Positions 20,235 through 27,934 of a DNA stretch of 64,000 bases are shown here, in pieces. Source of the DNA: Paenibacillus kribbensis (GTDB taxonomy: Bacteria > Bacillota > Bacilli > Paenibacillales > Paenibacillaceae); assembly GCF_002240415.1 (NCBI RefSeq), contig NZ_CP020028.1, forward strand, positions 5,578,501 through 5,642,500. The letters are read 5' to 3'. Both the position numbers and the translations under genes were made by a program. Position 1 is the first letter of the stretch. Each line of letters begins with the position of its first letter. Below the pieces are notes generated by a model that was not told where the DNA came from, ran no database searches, and was given only the letters and a program-made list of their open reading frames with translations.

Positions 20235-21197
20235 CTACCGCAACGCTATCCAGAGCGCCCCAGCCAGCAGCAAAAGTGAAACCGTGAAAGCATATCCCAG
20301 CCAGCGTGGATTCCCTCGTTTGGCCGACGATTGCCTGACATGTGTTGAAGCCAGATGCGACCAGGATCGGGCCGCTGCACGAGTATCGGAATATTCTCCG
20401 CGCACTGCACCGAGCAGCCATTCGGCATAGGGACGCAATACGCGGCTGCGGCGAATGATAACCGTCAATTCTGCCGTATTGCGTAGCTGCGGCAACCTGC
20501 TCGCAGCAGCCTTTAACTGTTCGCCCTCCAATATATGAATGGTTAGAAGAGCAAAGGCAAACAGGTCATACTGGGGATCGGCGTTTCGGTTGCCAGCATT
20601 CCAGAATCCTCTGTCATACCATTCTGTAAATTGTTTTACACTCCTGCCTGCAAGAGATACTCCGCCATAATCAATTAATTCGGCTTCTCCATAGGCATTA
20701 ACCAAAATATTTTGCGGCTTCAGGTCACCAAACACCCATCCCGCCTGATGCAGCTCCGCCAAACGATTAAGGATTCCGGTTCCAGCTACACCGTACCATT
20801 CCGCCCCTTTGGCTGCAACAAAACGATGAAGCGGATCGCCCTTGACGTATCGCATGACATAAAAGGGAATCTCTCCACTGCGTAAAACCACATCGTCTAC
20901 TTCAAACAAAAAGGGAGGACTCCCATTTTTTTGGAATACCGCCTTGGTTCCCCGAGACTGCAATGTAGTCAGCACATTAATCTCTGATTGCAGATCCAGC
21001 GTGTTTCTTCCCATTTTCAGAGCAAAATGCCGATCGGCCTGTGCTTCTTTTACCAAATATACAGTTCCGTTCGCTCCCCGGCCCAGCAGGCGCTGAATGA
21101 CATAGCTGCTCCGCTTCCACTTGCCCTTGATGACCGTTCCGGGTGCAAGAACGGGATCAGACGACGTAGTCACCGAGCATCCCTTCTCCTTTATCAT
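20235..21197 (-). CDS. yabT: Membrane-anchored Hanks-type serine/threonine kinase (YabT-like)
   Basis: 320 codons from ATG 21197. GTG 21173 with GAAGGG upstream is an equally good start (312 residues). Kinase motifs: glycine loop GRGANGTVYLV at about 39-49, Lys61 in ALKMG, FGDLKPQNIL with catalytic Asp158 and Asn163, and Asp176 in a DYG instead of DFG. The HRD arginine is replaced by glycine, as in non-RD kinases. A single C-terminal helix (about 300-319) anchors it. B. subtilis YabT is made early in sporulation and acts on RecA and other DNA-binding proteins; the same role here is inferred from position and architecture. It overlaps yabS. Confidence 0.88.
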   Translation of the reverse strand: MIKEKGCSVTTSSDPVLAPGTVIKGKWKRSSYVIQRLLGRGANGTVYLVKEAQADRHFALKMGRNTLDLQSEINVLTTLQSRGTKAVFQKNGSPPFLFEVDDVVLRSGEIPFYVMRYVKGDPLHRFVAAKGAEWYGVAGTGILNRLAELHQAGWVFGDLKPQNILVNAYGEAELIDYGGVSLAGRSVKQFTEWYDRGFWNAGNRNADPQYDLFAFALLTIHILEGEQLKAAASRLPQLRNTAELTVIIRRSRVLRPYAEWLLGAVRGEYSDTRAAARSWSHLASTHVRQSSAKRGNPRWLGYAFTVSLLLLAGALWIALR

Positions 21198-21906
21198 AGG
21201 ATTCTTCCATATCTTTCTGTTCTCCTAGTGTAACATATCGGTAGTAATCAATCACTTGTAAAATGGCTGGACCTGTCGGCGTCGCTCCTTTCATCCGCAG
21301 ACGTCCGAACAGCGATTTGATCTGGCTCAGCTCAGAGGTCCAGCCGATATCCATGACCGCGTCTTCACCCATTCGACCCCCTGGAAAATGAAATACAGAT
21401 ATGCGGCTGAGTCCACTCCTGGACTGCAAGCTGAGCAACAAATCGCGAATGCTGTCCTCTACAGCAGGAAGTTTGGGCTTCATGCTCGCACTGGCATCAA
21501 TGAGCAAAGCAATTTCCAGGGTGCTGGTCTCTGTCAGCTCGTCCATCACCTCCACCACCTGAGCCCGTTTGGCCGGAGGCAGCTCACCGATATTCCGGGC
21601 TCCGCCCTCACCCAAAATATGCGTTAACTCTCTATTAACCGCCTGCTGAATCGTTTGAACCACCGTTTTACGCGTCATCATCTGCATGGTCTGTGCCAGC
21701 TGCTTCGTGCCTACGATTTGGCTGAATCCTCCCCCAGCTTTAGCAATTTCACGAATCTCCGTACTGCCAAGCTCGCCTATGGTTCCATAATCTATGACTC
21801 CGGCGACATTCACTGTAATGCCTTCCTGTAAAGCCTGAGCAGCCGCTATGACCGGACTTACACCTACATTGGAACATCCATCTGTAATGATCAAAATTTG
21901 CTTCAT
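21157..21906 (-). CDS. yabS: von Willebrand factor A domain protein (YabS-like)
   Basis: 249 codons from ATG 21906, with GGAGGT 9 nt upstream; 24 codons of open sequence before it are not family-like. It begins KQILIITDGCSNVGVSPVIA, and later has a MIDAS-type ALLIDASASMKPKL (DxSxS). There is no signal peptide or membrane helix, so it is cytoplasmic. The same gene sits between spoIIE and yabT in B. subtilis. Its biochemical role is unknown; VWA domains bind protein partners through a metal, and the overlap with the kinase gene suggests the two work together. Confidence 0.85.
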   Translation of the reverse strand: MKQILIITDGCSNVGVSPVIAAAQALQEGITVNVAGVIDYGTIGELGSTEIREIAKAGGGFSQIVGTKQLAQTMQMMTRKTVVQTIQQAVNRELTHILGEGGARNIGELPPAKRAQVVEVMDELTETSTLEIALLIDASASMKPKLPAVEDSIRDLLLSLQSRSGLSRISVFHFPGGRMGEDAVMDIGWTSELSQIKSLFGRLRMKGATPTGPAILQVIDYYRYVTLGEQKDMEESYDKGEGMLGDYVV

Positions 21907-22032
21907 CGCTTTTTGACCTCCGCTTCCTCTTAATCTATCCCGATAGATTCTATCTTTGCCTATTCCGGAACGATTCAAACGAAGAATGCGGATTTTTAAA
22001 AGCGAGAAGGTAATTTCCCGGGCAATGTCGGT

Positions 22033-24540
22033 TTAACTCACCGTCCGTGGCCGCTCCGCCCAGCTCATACCAGGTACATGAAGGGTCGCCCACTCTGGAC
22101 GGTAATGATCTATTTTACTAACAACAACCGTCATATCATCATAGATTTGATTTTGTTGGTAACGAATAACTCGTTCCAACAAGCAATCGGCCAGCTGCTG
22201 CGGGTCATCACTTTCAATTTCCTGGATCATGCGCTTCATCCATATTTCCTTATTGACCGCATAACCAGGCGAATCGTATATACCGTCTGTAATCATGATG
22301 AGAATATCACCCGGCTGTAGCTGAAGCGACACCAAATCCACCTCAATATCCTGTATAATGCCAATTGGCAAATTACTGGCAGATACAGGAATGACCTCCT
22401 CCCCCCTTTTAATAAAGCTCGGCGTAGACCCAATCTTCATGAAGGTCGTTCGGGCCGTGTACTGGTCAATCAGCGCCATATCGACGGTGGCATACATTTC
22501 CTCGGGTGATCGCAGCATTAGGACAGAGTTAACCGACTTGATCGCCAATTTTTCATCCATCCCCGATTGCAGCAATTCCTCCAAAATATTTAGGGCCGCG
22601 CTGCTCTCCTGCTGCGCACGCTCCCCATTCCCCATCCCATCGCTCAAGGAGACTGCAAAGGTTCCGTTCCCCAGCTCCATGGTGCTATAGCTGTCCCCTG
22701 AGAAAAAATCTCCTCCCTTGGCGGCGCTTGCTACTCCTGTAGCCACCTCATACGTCTTGGCAGAGCCAAACATGACGGTGGCCAAGCCTTGGCGGCGATC
22801 TGCCGCCGTTTCGCGCATCACGGCAATATGCTCGTCCAATATGTCCGACAGCAGTGGAGCAATGATTTTCCGACATTCATCGAATCCCCTTGTATAGGCA
22901 TGGACAATCTCGATTTCTACCTGGCCTGCGTCCAGATTAATAATCTCAATCGATTGGATGGACAAGCCGAGCCGCTCAAGCGCCTCCCGTATTTGCTCCT
23001 CCTGCCGATGCATGGTCTGTCCTTCCCGCTGAATTTCCCGCGCCAAATCCTCCATAATCTGTGATACACCCGATAGCTGGTCAGCAACAAGCTGACGACT
23101 GTCGTATACTTGGCGCTTCCATTGCATATTATGCTGATAGAGACTATATTGCTGCTTCATCACCTGCAGTACAGCGCCCGTTTTGGCGCAAGCTTTGCTC
23201 CATTGCGGCGGCATCTGCTCCGGCTCCAAATTGGGGTTATCCTCGATGGCGCTCATCATTTCCGTCATATACTGATGAGTTTGCATAAACTTGCTGTCCC
23301 AGCACTGCTCGCACTTGAAGCAGGAGGCGCACGTGCCTTCCGCTACGGCATTCATAAAATGCTCAATTTCTCCGTCCGGCTTCCCGCCCTCGCTCGCAGA
23401 TATCTGATGAAAGCTGCGGGATAGCTGGCTGAATACGCGGGAAAATTTTGTCACCCGCTCTGCGGTGAGGTCGCGAACCCTTTTGGCGTATTCATGCTGG
23501 GACTTGGCGTGATCCTGTGTACCGGGAACATAGGTAGAAATCGCTTTAAAGAAACTTTTTGGAGTTATTAGAAATAATAAAATGGCTGCACAACTCTCCC
23601 AGGTCGATATCAGCACATCTCCGGTCCCATCCAGATAGATCGTTAAAATGGAAGAGCCCAGCAGCATCCCAAGTGCAACAGCACCCTTTCGTCCTTCACG
23701 CAGCATCCCTGCCAGCAAGCCTGCAAAAGCAAGCAAGCTCATCTGCACAATCGCAGACATATTGGCCAAGCTTAATATCAGACCGGTAATCACACCAACC
23801 GAAGCACCTAGTGAAGCGCCCCCAACCAAAGCAAACACCAAGACCAAATATCGTGACAGGACATGATCGACAGACAGTGATTGAATGGTCCATCCTACCG
23901 CTCCTGTCATAACAGAGGCCAGTAAAATAATGAGACACAAAATTTCCTCATTTTTGAGCTGGCTTGTCTTTTTTCGGTACGTAAATAATGGAATCGCTTG
24001 CGTGAACACCAGTGTAAGCATAAAGCTGAGAACCGCATCCGTTCCCACAATGACAAGATCATACCATGTGAACGATGGAGCCATCACAGCGTTAAATAAA
24101 TTGACCATGAACACAGACAGGAAAACCATCAGCGGGGCATAGGATAATTCCAGACGATCAAAGGCTCGCAGCCCGCGAAACAAGAGATAAAATACAATCA
24201 GCTCACCTCCAATCATGAACAACGATGGATAGGGAGCCAGTAAACTGCCCAGCAATACCGATACAGCGACAGGCAGCATCAGATCACGGCGCAGGAATGT
24301 AATGACCGCAAAATAAGCGAGGGCAAAAGGAGAAAGCTCGTCCAAAATCATGGCGCGCCCCAGTAAAAGTCCCATAGCCGACAATAGCAGCATCCATCTT
24401 TGCGCCACTACCCATTGCACCGCTTTATGTGAATCCAGCCGCTTCTTGAGTCTGGAAGTCCAACCTTCCGTACGTTCTTTGGATCTGGACTTTCTAGATT
24501 TCAAACCCGGAAATTGTACCACGTTCCATTTCTCCATCAT
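22033..24540 (-). CDS. spoIIE: Stage II sporulation protein E, membrane PP2C phosphatase
   Basis: 835 codons, the normal length. SpoIIE dephosphorylates SpoIIAA to release sigma-F in the forespore and takes part in polar division with FtsZ. The N-terminal part (about 45-330) carries roughly ten membrane helices. A central cytoplasmic segment (about 330-590) contains CASCFKCEQCW and coiled-coil-rich sequence. The C-terminal PP2C domain (about 595-810) shows GGDFFSGDSYSTM, SLSDGMGNGERAQQES and MITDGIYDSPG, which supply the metal-binding aspartates. The start is ATGATG at 24540, with GGGGTG about 8 nt upstream. Confidence 0.97.
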   Translation of the reverse strand: MMEKWNVVQFPGLKSRKSRSKERTEGWTSRLKKRLDSHKAVQWVVAQRWMLLLSAMGLLLGRAMILDELSPFALAYFAVITFLRRDLMLPVAVSVLLGSLLAPYPSLFMIGGELIVFYLLFRGLRAFDRLELSYAPLMVFLSVFMVNLFNAVMAPSFTWYDLVIVGTDAVLSFMLTLVFTQAIPLFTYRKKTSQLKNEEILCLIILLASVMTGAVGWTIQSLSVDHVLSRYLVLVFALVGGASLGASVGVITGLILSLANMSAIVQMSLLAFAGLLAGMLREGRKGAVALGMLLGSSILTIYLDGTGDVLISTWESCAAILLFLITPKSFFKAISTYVPGTQDHAKSQHEYAKRVRDLTAERVTKFSRVFSQLSRSFHQISASEGGKPDGEIEHFMNAVAEGTCASCFKCEQCWDSKFMQTHQYMTEMMSAIEDNPNLEPEQMPPQWSKACAKTGAVLQVMKQQYSLYQHNMQWKRQVYDSRQLVADQLSGVSQIMEDLAREIQREGQTMHRQEEQIREALERLGLSIQSIEIINLDAGQVEIEIVHAYTRGFDECRKIIAPLLSDILDEHIAVMRETAADRRQGLATVMFGSAKTYEVATGVASAAKGGDFFSGDSYSTMELGNGTFAVSLSDGMGNGERAQQESSAALNILEELLQSGMDEKLAIKSVNSVLMLRSPEEMYATVDMALIDQYTARTTFMKIGSTPSFIKRGEEVIPVSASNLPIGIIQDIEVDLVSLQLQPGDILIMITDGIYDSPGYAVNKEIWMKRMIQEIESDDPQQLADCLLERVIRYQQNQIYDDMTVVVSKIDHYRPEWATLHVPGMSWAERPRTVS

Positions 24541-25045
24541 GCGTCAGGCACCCCATTCATCAATTTGATGTTCCCATCTTAAACCGGAACGATTGAGAAA
24601 GTTTGTCAGAACCTCACGCCTTATTCCAAGAAATTTCCGACAAAAAAACGTTCTGCGCGAAAGGACAGAGCATCGGCCTGAAAATCAAGCTACACGCGTA
24701 TGGAAGCGGATGGAAGTTGCACCAATCCTTCACCTGCGTAGCCTCTCCCTGTCGTCCATTACTACGTCCATACTAGCGATTTGCACAGAAGATAGACGGA
24801 AAACCGTTGGAGTTTGTCGGACGATTAGGTAGACACGACAAAAAAAACATACACTTTCCAGTACAATTGTTCTTCGATTGTTCAACAAATCATGATTCTC
24901 ATCATATGCTCGCAGACTGACAGCTATCTGTATCTCTCTGCAGCGCTTGCCTGCCTCATGTGCTGTCGGTAAAACGCAAAAAAACCGTAGCAGTCTTTCG
25001 ACTGTACGGTTTTCCGTGTATGGTTGATACGGTTGTCAAAGTGAA
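24541..25045 (-). promoter_or_regulatory. spoIIE upstream region with Spo0A-like boxes
   Basis: About 500 nt without a gene. Four sequences resemble the Spo0A box TTTGTCGAA: plus strand at 24602-24610 (TTTGTCAGA), minus strand at 24635-24646 (TTTGTCGGAA), plus strand at 24813-24821 (TTTGTCGGA) and minus strand at 24833-24846 (TTTGTCGTG). The box nearest to spoIIE contains TGACAA, which sits 21 bp from TAAGAT on the minus strand; a long spacer of this kind is known for Spo0A-activated B. subtilis promoters. No tRNA genes are present, although B. subtilis has tRNAs at this location. Confidence 0.5.
24976..25013 (-). terminator. Terminator after yabR
   Basis: On the minus strand AAAACCGTACAGTC-GAAA-GACTG(C)TACGGTTTT with one bulged base, then a run of T. 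It closes the yabP-yabQ-divIC-yabR transcript. Confidence 0.9.
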
Positions 25046-25558
25046 TTAAACACGCTTCGCGCCGCGTCCTCCGCGTTTACCCTCGGTGTTCTTTTTCAGC
25101 GACGAAATGCGTTCCTCACTATCTTTCAGGAAGCGTGACATTTTATCCTCAAATGAAGTTTTACCCGGTGCAGGCTTAAAAGAACGGCCTCCACGATCGC
25201 GGTTGAAACCACCACGTCCCTGACTTGGACCTGAACCTCCACCGCCGAAACGGTCTCCTCCACCTGTTCCTCCTGTACGCTCCGGTCTTGGAGCTCTTGG
25301 CGGACGGGCTTCACTTGCCGGCTTGTCAATCGTTTGCTTAATGGAAAGTCCAATTTTGCCATCTTTGTCAACATTAATGACTTTCACCGTCACGACATCA
25401 TTAATCTTCAGGTGATCGTTAACATCCTTAACGTAGTTATCGGCGATTTCCGAGATGTGAACGAGACCCGTGACACCTCCAGACAAATCCACAAATGCTC
25501 CAAAATGCGTGATGCCTGTCACTTTGCCCTCTAACTTGGTGCCCACTTCAATTGCCAT
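25046..25558 (-). CDS. yabR: S1 RNA-binding domain protein (YabR-like)
   Basis: 170 codons from ATG 25558. Residues about 1-72 are one S1 domain (GTKLEGKVTGITHFGAFVDL, GLVHISEIAD, GKIGLSIKQT), an OB fold that binds RNA. The rest is a low-complexity tail rich in Arg, Gly and Pro (RFGGGGSGPSQGRGGFNRDR), ending in basic GKRGGRGAKRV. The tail is longer than in the 128-residue B. subtilis YabR. Its function is not established; it may associate with RNA or ribosomes. Confidence 0.9.
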   Translation of the reverse strand: MAIEVGTKLEGKVTGITHFGAFVDLSGGVTGLVHISEIADNYVKDVNDHLKINDVVTVKVINVDKDGKIGLSIKQTIDKPASEARPPRAPRPERTGGTGGGDRFGGGGSGPSQGRGGFNRDRGGRSFKPAPGKTSFEDKMSRFLKDSEERISSLKKNTEGKRGGRGAKRV

Positions 25559-25680
25559 AGAATAAAATGATCCTCCCTTAAAATATACAACCGATTTTTT
25601 GCAAAAAAATCCCGCTGTGGTGATTTGATTATACAAAATGGCGGAACTAAGGTCAACTAAGCATTGGCCCGATAATGCTC

Positions 25681-26010
25681 CTATTTCTGATCTCCGATGA
25701 TCGGCGTCTCTTCCGGTTTGTAGAGACCATATTTGCTTCTGGCAATCTCTCCAATGTATTCGGGGTCCTTGAGACGATTCACTTCGGTTTGAAGCTGTTG
25801 TTCTGTTTGTGTAGCAGCTTGCTTCTGCTTTTCCTTCTGGGTGAGCTGTTCACTTCGATCAGCCATAGTCATCTCTTGAGAAAAAAAGGTGAAAATGGCC
25901 CAACTACCAAAGGCGGCAAGCGATAGCAACCAAATCATGATTCGCCTGCGCCCGCCCGCGTTGGACTTGGACGTAGGAGATGAATGGCGATCTACAGACG
26001 AATTACGCAT
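25681..26010 (-). CDS. divIC: Cell-division protein DivIC (FtsB-like)
   Basis: 109 codons from ATG 26010 (AGGAGG 7 nt upstream). A short basic cytoplasmic N-terminus is followed by one membrane helix (about 26-46, IMIWLLSLAAFGSWAIFTFF). An extracytoplasmic coiled coil follows (about 50-85, RSEQLTQKEKQKQAATQTEQ), and then the conserved LKDPEYIGEIARSKYGLYKPEE. DivIC forms the DivIB-FtsL-DivIC complex at the division septum. It follows yabQ directly, as in Bacillus. Confidence 0.93.
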   Translation of the reverse strand: MRNSSVDRHSSPTSKSNAGGRRRIMIWLLSLAAFGSWAIFTFFSQEMTMADRSEQLTQKEKQKQAATQTEQQLQTEVNRLKDPEYIGEIARSKYGLYKPEETPIIGDQK

Positions 26011-26014
26011 GATA

Positions 26015-26593
26015 CTACCTCCTTCCAAACCATTCTTTTGCTATGTTTTTCAATCTGATGCCGAGCTTCACGAGTCGCTCTGGAGTTTTCCAGCGCGCTT
26101 TGAGCGGACCGATTAGCCATAGAATCGGCTTCCAAACTGGCATCAAGATGTATATCAGCATCCTTCCCAGGAACACGATAAGTGCCCATGTCCATCCGAC
26201 CAGCTTGCGTACCAGCCGATACAGCGCCAACACCGGAAGAACAATCAGGATGCGCAGTATGCTGTTCACGATCAACGTCAGTCTGCGGACGATCTCTAAT
26301 AACATTACCACAAAACGTTGGGTTGTAACACTAAAGGCCCAAAAATAGAGCCAAACCCCCAAAAGTAGTCCTAAAAAGACATAAAACCGCAGCTCACCGC
26401 GATTACTCGCGTACAGCACACGGAAAATAAACAGCGCCGAGGCCACCCAGTACAGCACGTCCAACATATGAACGCTCCAACGGGCAAAATGAAAGCGGAT
26501 GGACAGCACCCGGTAGCTGTCAAACACCACTCCCATGGCTATGCCCGACAGCAGCATCCACGTCAACGTCAGCCATTGTGTGTGAGGGTTCAT
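26015..26593 (-). CDS. yabQ: Spore cortex biosynthesis membrane protein YabQ
   Basis: 192 codons; ATG 26593 overlaps the yabP stop by 4 nt. Membrane helices appear at about 5-27, 38-60 and 65-90, with more hydrophobic sequence around 110-150, and a basic C-terminus (GIRLKNIAKEWFGRR). YabQ is made in the mother cell, localises to the forespore membrane and is needed for cortex formation in B. subtilis. Its molecular activity is unknown. Confidence 0.9.
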   Translation of the reverse strand: MNPHTQWLTLTWMLLSGIAMGVVFDSYRVLSIRFHFARWSVHMLDVLYWVASALFIFRVLYASNRGELRFYVFLGLLLGVWLYFWAFSVTTQRFVVMLLEIVRRLTLIVNSILRILIVLPVLALYRLVRKLVGWTWALIVFLGRMLIYILMPVWKPILWLIGPLKARWKTPERLVKLGIRLKNIAKEWFGRR

Positions 26594-26874
26594 TTGAAGA
26601 GCTTGCCGAATAGGCTTTTTCCATTTTTGGCTGGGGCCCCGGGCTCCAGGTAAACGAGGGAATGAATCTGACCTTCTATGGACAGCAGCCCCTCTTCCAG
26701 ACTGAGATTTTTGATATGTAAATGTTGTCCGCGAATGGTGAGATGGCCCAGCTCGGTCTGAAGCAGAAACTCTTCACTGTCAAAGCTCTCCACATTGCTG
26801 ACGCCTGAGATATCGAGCTGTTTGCGGCTTTGCATGCGCAAATCATGATGCTTGGGCTTCCCTTGTTCAATCAT
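26590..26874 (-). CDS. yabP: Sporulation protein YabP
   Basis: 94 codons. It is a small soluble protein of the YabP/YqfC family: HDLRMQSRKQLDISGVSNVESFDSEEFLLQ, then TELGHLTIRGQHLHIKNLSLEEG and EGQIHSLVY, a beta-rich pattern. In B. subtilis it is mother-cell specific and co-transcribed with yabQ. A CATAAGCT sequence about 50 nt upstream resembles a sigma-E/K -10, but no convincing -35 is visible. Confidence 0.9.
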   Translation of the reverse strand: MIEQGKPKHHDLRMQSRKQLDISGVSNVESFDSEEFLLQTELGHLTIRGQHLHIKNLSLEEGLLSIEGQIHSLVYLEPGAPAKNGKSLFGKLFK

Positions 26875-26946
26875 GGCATGTACCCCTCCTTCTGTTCTTA
26901 GCTTATGAGAGGGGCCATATGATTTAGAACTGCTTTTGCTCTACAG

Positions 26947-26982
26947 AAAAAAAACACCCCTTCATCAAATGATGAAGAAGTG
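26947..26982 (-). terminator. Terminator after hup-rqcP
   Basis: On the minus strand CACTTCTTCATC-ATTT-GATGAAGGGGTG with G-T pairs, then eight T. It separates the hup-rqcP transcript from the sporulation operon yabP-yabQ. Confidence 0.9.
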
Positions 26983-27020
26983 CTTTCATGTACAACGTGA
27001 TGAGAAAATCCGATGCCTGC

Positions 27021-27299
27021 TTACCAGTTCAAACCGTTCTCCCTGGCGATAGGCTCTTCTTTCACCAAAGTGTACATACTTGCAGCCTCGTCCTTGCGTG
27101 TGGTGTCGGCGAGCCGTTCCACTCGCACAGTCACCAGCTTTTGGCCAAATTGGACGGTGATCTCATCGCCTACTTTGACCGCACTGCTCGGCTTGGCTTC
27201 GCGTCCGTTCACCACCACTCTCCCCTGTTCGGAGACATCCTTGGCTACAGTACGCCGCTTGATCAGCCGCGAGACTTTCAAGAATTTATCAAGACGCAT
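27021..27299 (-). CDS. rqcP: S4-domain ribosome quality-control factor RqcP
   Basis: 92 codons. It is a single S4 RNA-binding domain (MRLDKFLKVSRLIKRRTVAK, SEQGRVVVNGREAKPSSAVK), the Hsp15/RqcP family. In B. subtilis (YabO) RqcP binds the stalled 50S subunit and helps RqcH add C-terminal alanine tails. The ATG overlaps the hup stop codon by one base (TAATG), indicating translational coupling. Confidence 0.93.
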   Translation of the reverse strand: MRLDKFLKVSRLIKRRTVAKDVSEQGRVVVNGREAKPSSAVKVGDEITVQFGQKLVTVRVERLADTTRKDEAASMYTLVKEEPIARENGLNW

Positions 27300-27571
27300 T
27301 AGTTAACGGCTTCTTTAAGCTTATTACCAGCTTTAAAAGCAGGAACGGTCGATTCTGGAATTTCAATCGTGTTGCCGGTTTGTGGGTTGCGACCTGTACG
27401 GCTGGAACGCTTGCGCGTTTCGAAAGTACCGAAGCCGATCAGTTGCACTTTGTCGCCACTAGCGAGTGCATCTGTAATTTCACCAAGAACGCCATTCAAT
27501 ACAGCTTCAACGTCACGTTTGCTCAAACCGCTTTTGCTGGAAATATTGTTGATCAAATCTGTCTTGTTCAT
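27299..27571 (-). CDS. hup: Nucleoid-associated protein HU
   Basis: 90 codons from ATG 27571, with GGGAGG about 9 nt upstream; upstream open sequence is not protein-like. It shows the full HU fold: MNKTDLINNISSKSGLSKRD, VQLIGFGTFETRKRSSRTGR with the DNA-embracing arm NPQTGNTIEIPES, and VPAFKAGNKLKEAVN. HU dimers bend and compact DNA. In B. subtilis the HU gene is elsewhere; the mazG-hup-rqcP order is found in many other Firmicutes. Confidence 0.97.
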   Translation of the reverse strand: MNKTDLINNISSKSGLSKRDVEAVLNGVLGEITDALASGDKVQLIGFGTFETRKRSSRTGRNPQTGNTIEIPESTVPAFKAGNKLKEAVN

Positions 27572-27742
27572 AGATAAAAGCCTCCCAAATGTCAAAAAAT
27601 AATCATCACGCTGCATGTCCATATATGGAGCAGACGTGAGGTCAAGCTGCGGCCGAAGCCTCTCTGAATTCAACTGCAGCACGTTTGTCTGTAAGCTACA
27701 GTTATTTTCAGAATTACTACAAGTTATTCTGGCTTGTCCCTA

Positions 27743-27762
27743 AAAATCCTGCAATGGCAGGT
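27743..27762 (-). terminator. Short terminator between mazG and hup
   Basis: CCTGC-CATT-GCAGG on the minus strand, followed by ATTTTT. It lies about 175 nt after the mazG stop, so hup probably has its own promoter. The plus side also shows a T-run. Confidence 0.6.
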
Positions 27763-27934
27763 GTTTTTTTATTGGACCCCAGTTAAGCCAACATCCTACT
27801 ACAAAACGCTCCCCATTGGCAAGTCTTCCAAACCTGCGTGCTTTTAAACCGGGATGCCTCCAAATCAGTATGCCTTCAAGCCGGATATATTTTCAACCCC
27901 ATGAACCGGACCATGGTGCAAAGGAACGGCATAG

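Noticed and set aside
24541..25045. tRNA genes expected here from B. subtilis synteny
   Set aside because: No cloverleaf, TTCGANTC-type T-loop or CCA end found on either strand.
27743..27762. Start of a CRISPR or repeat array suggested by short hairpins
   Set aside because: Each hairpin in the window is unique and followed by a T-run; no regularly spaced direct repeats were seen.
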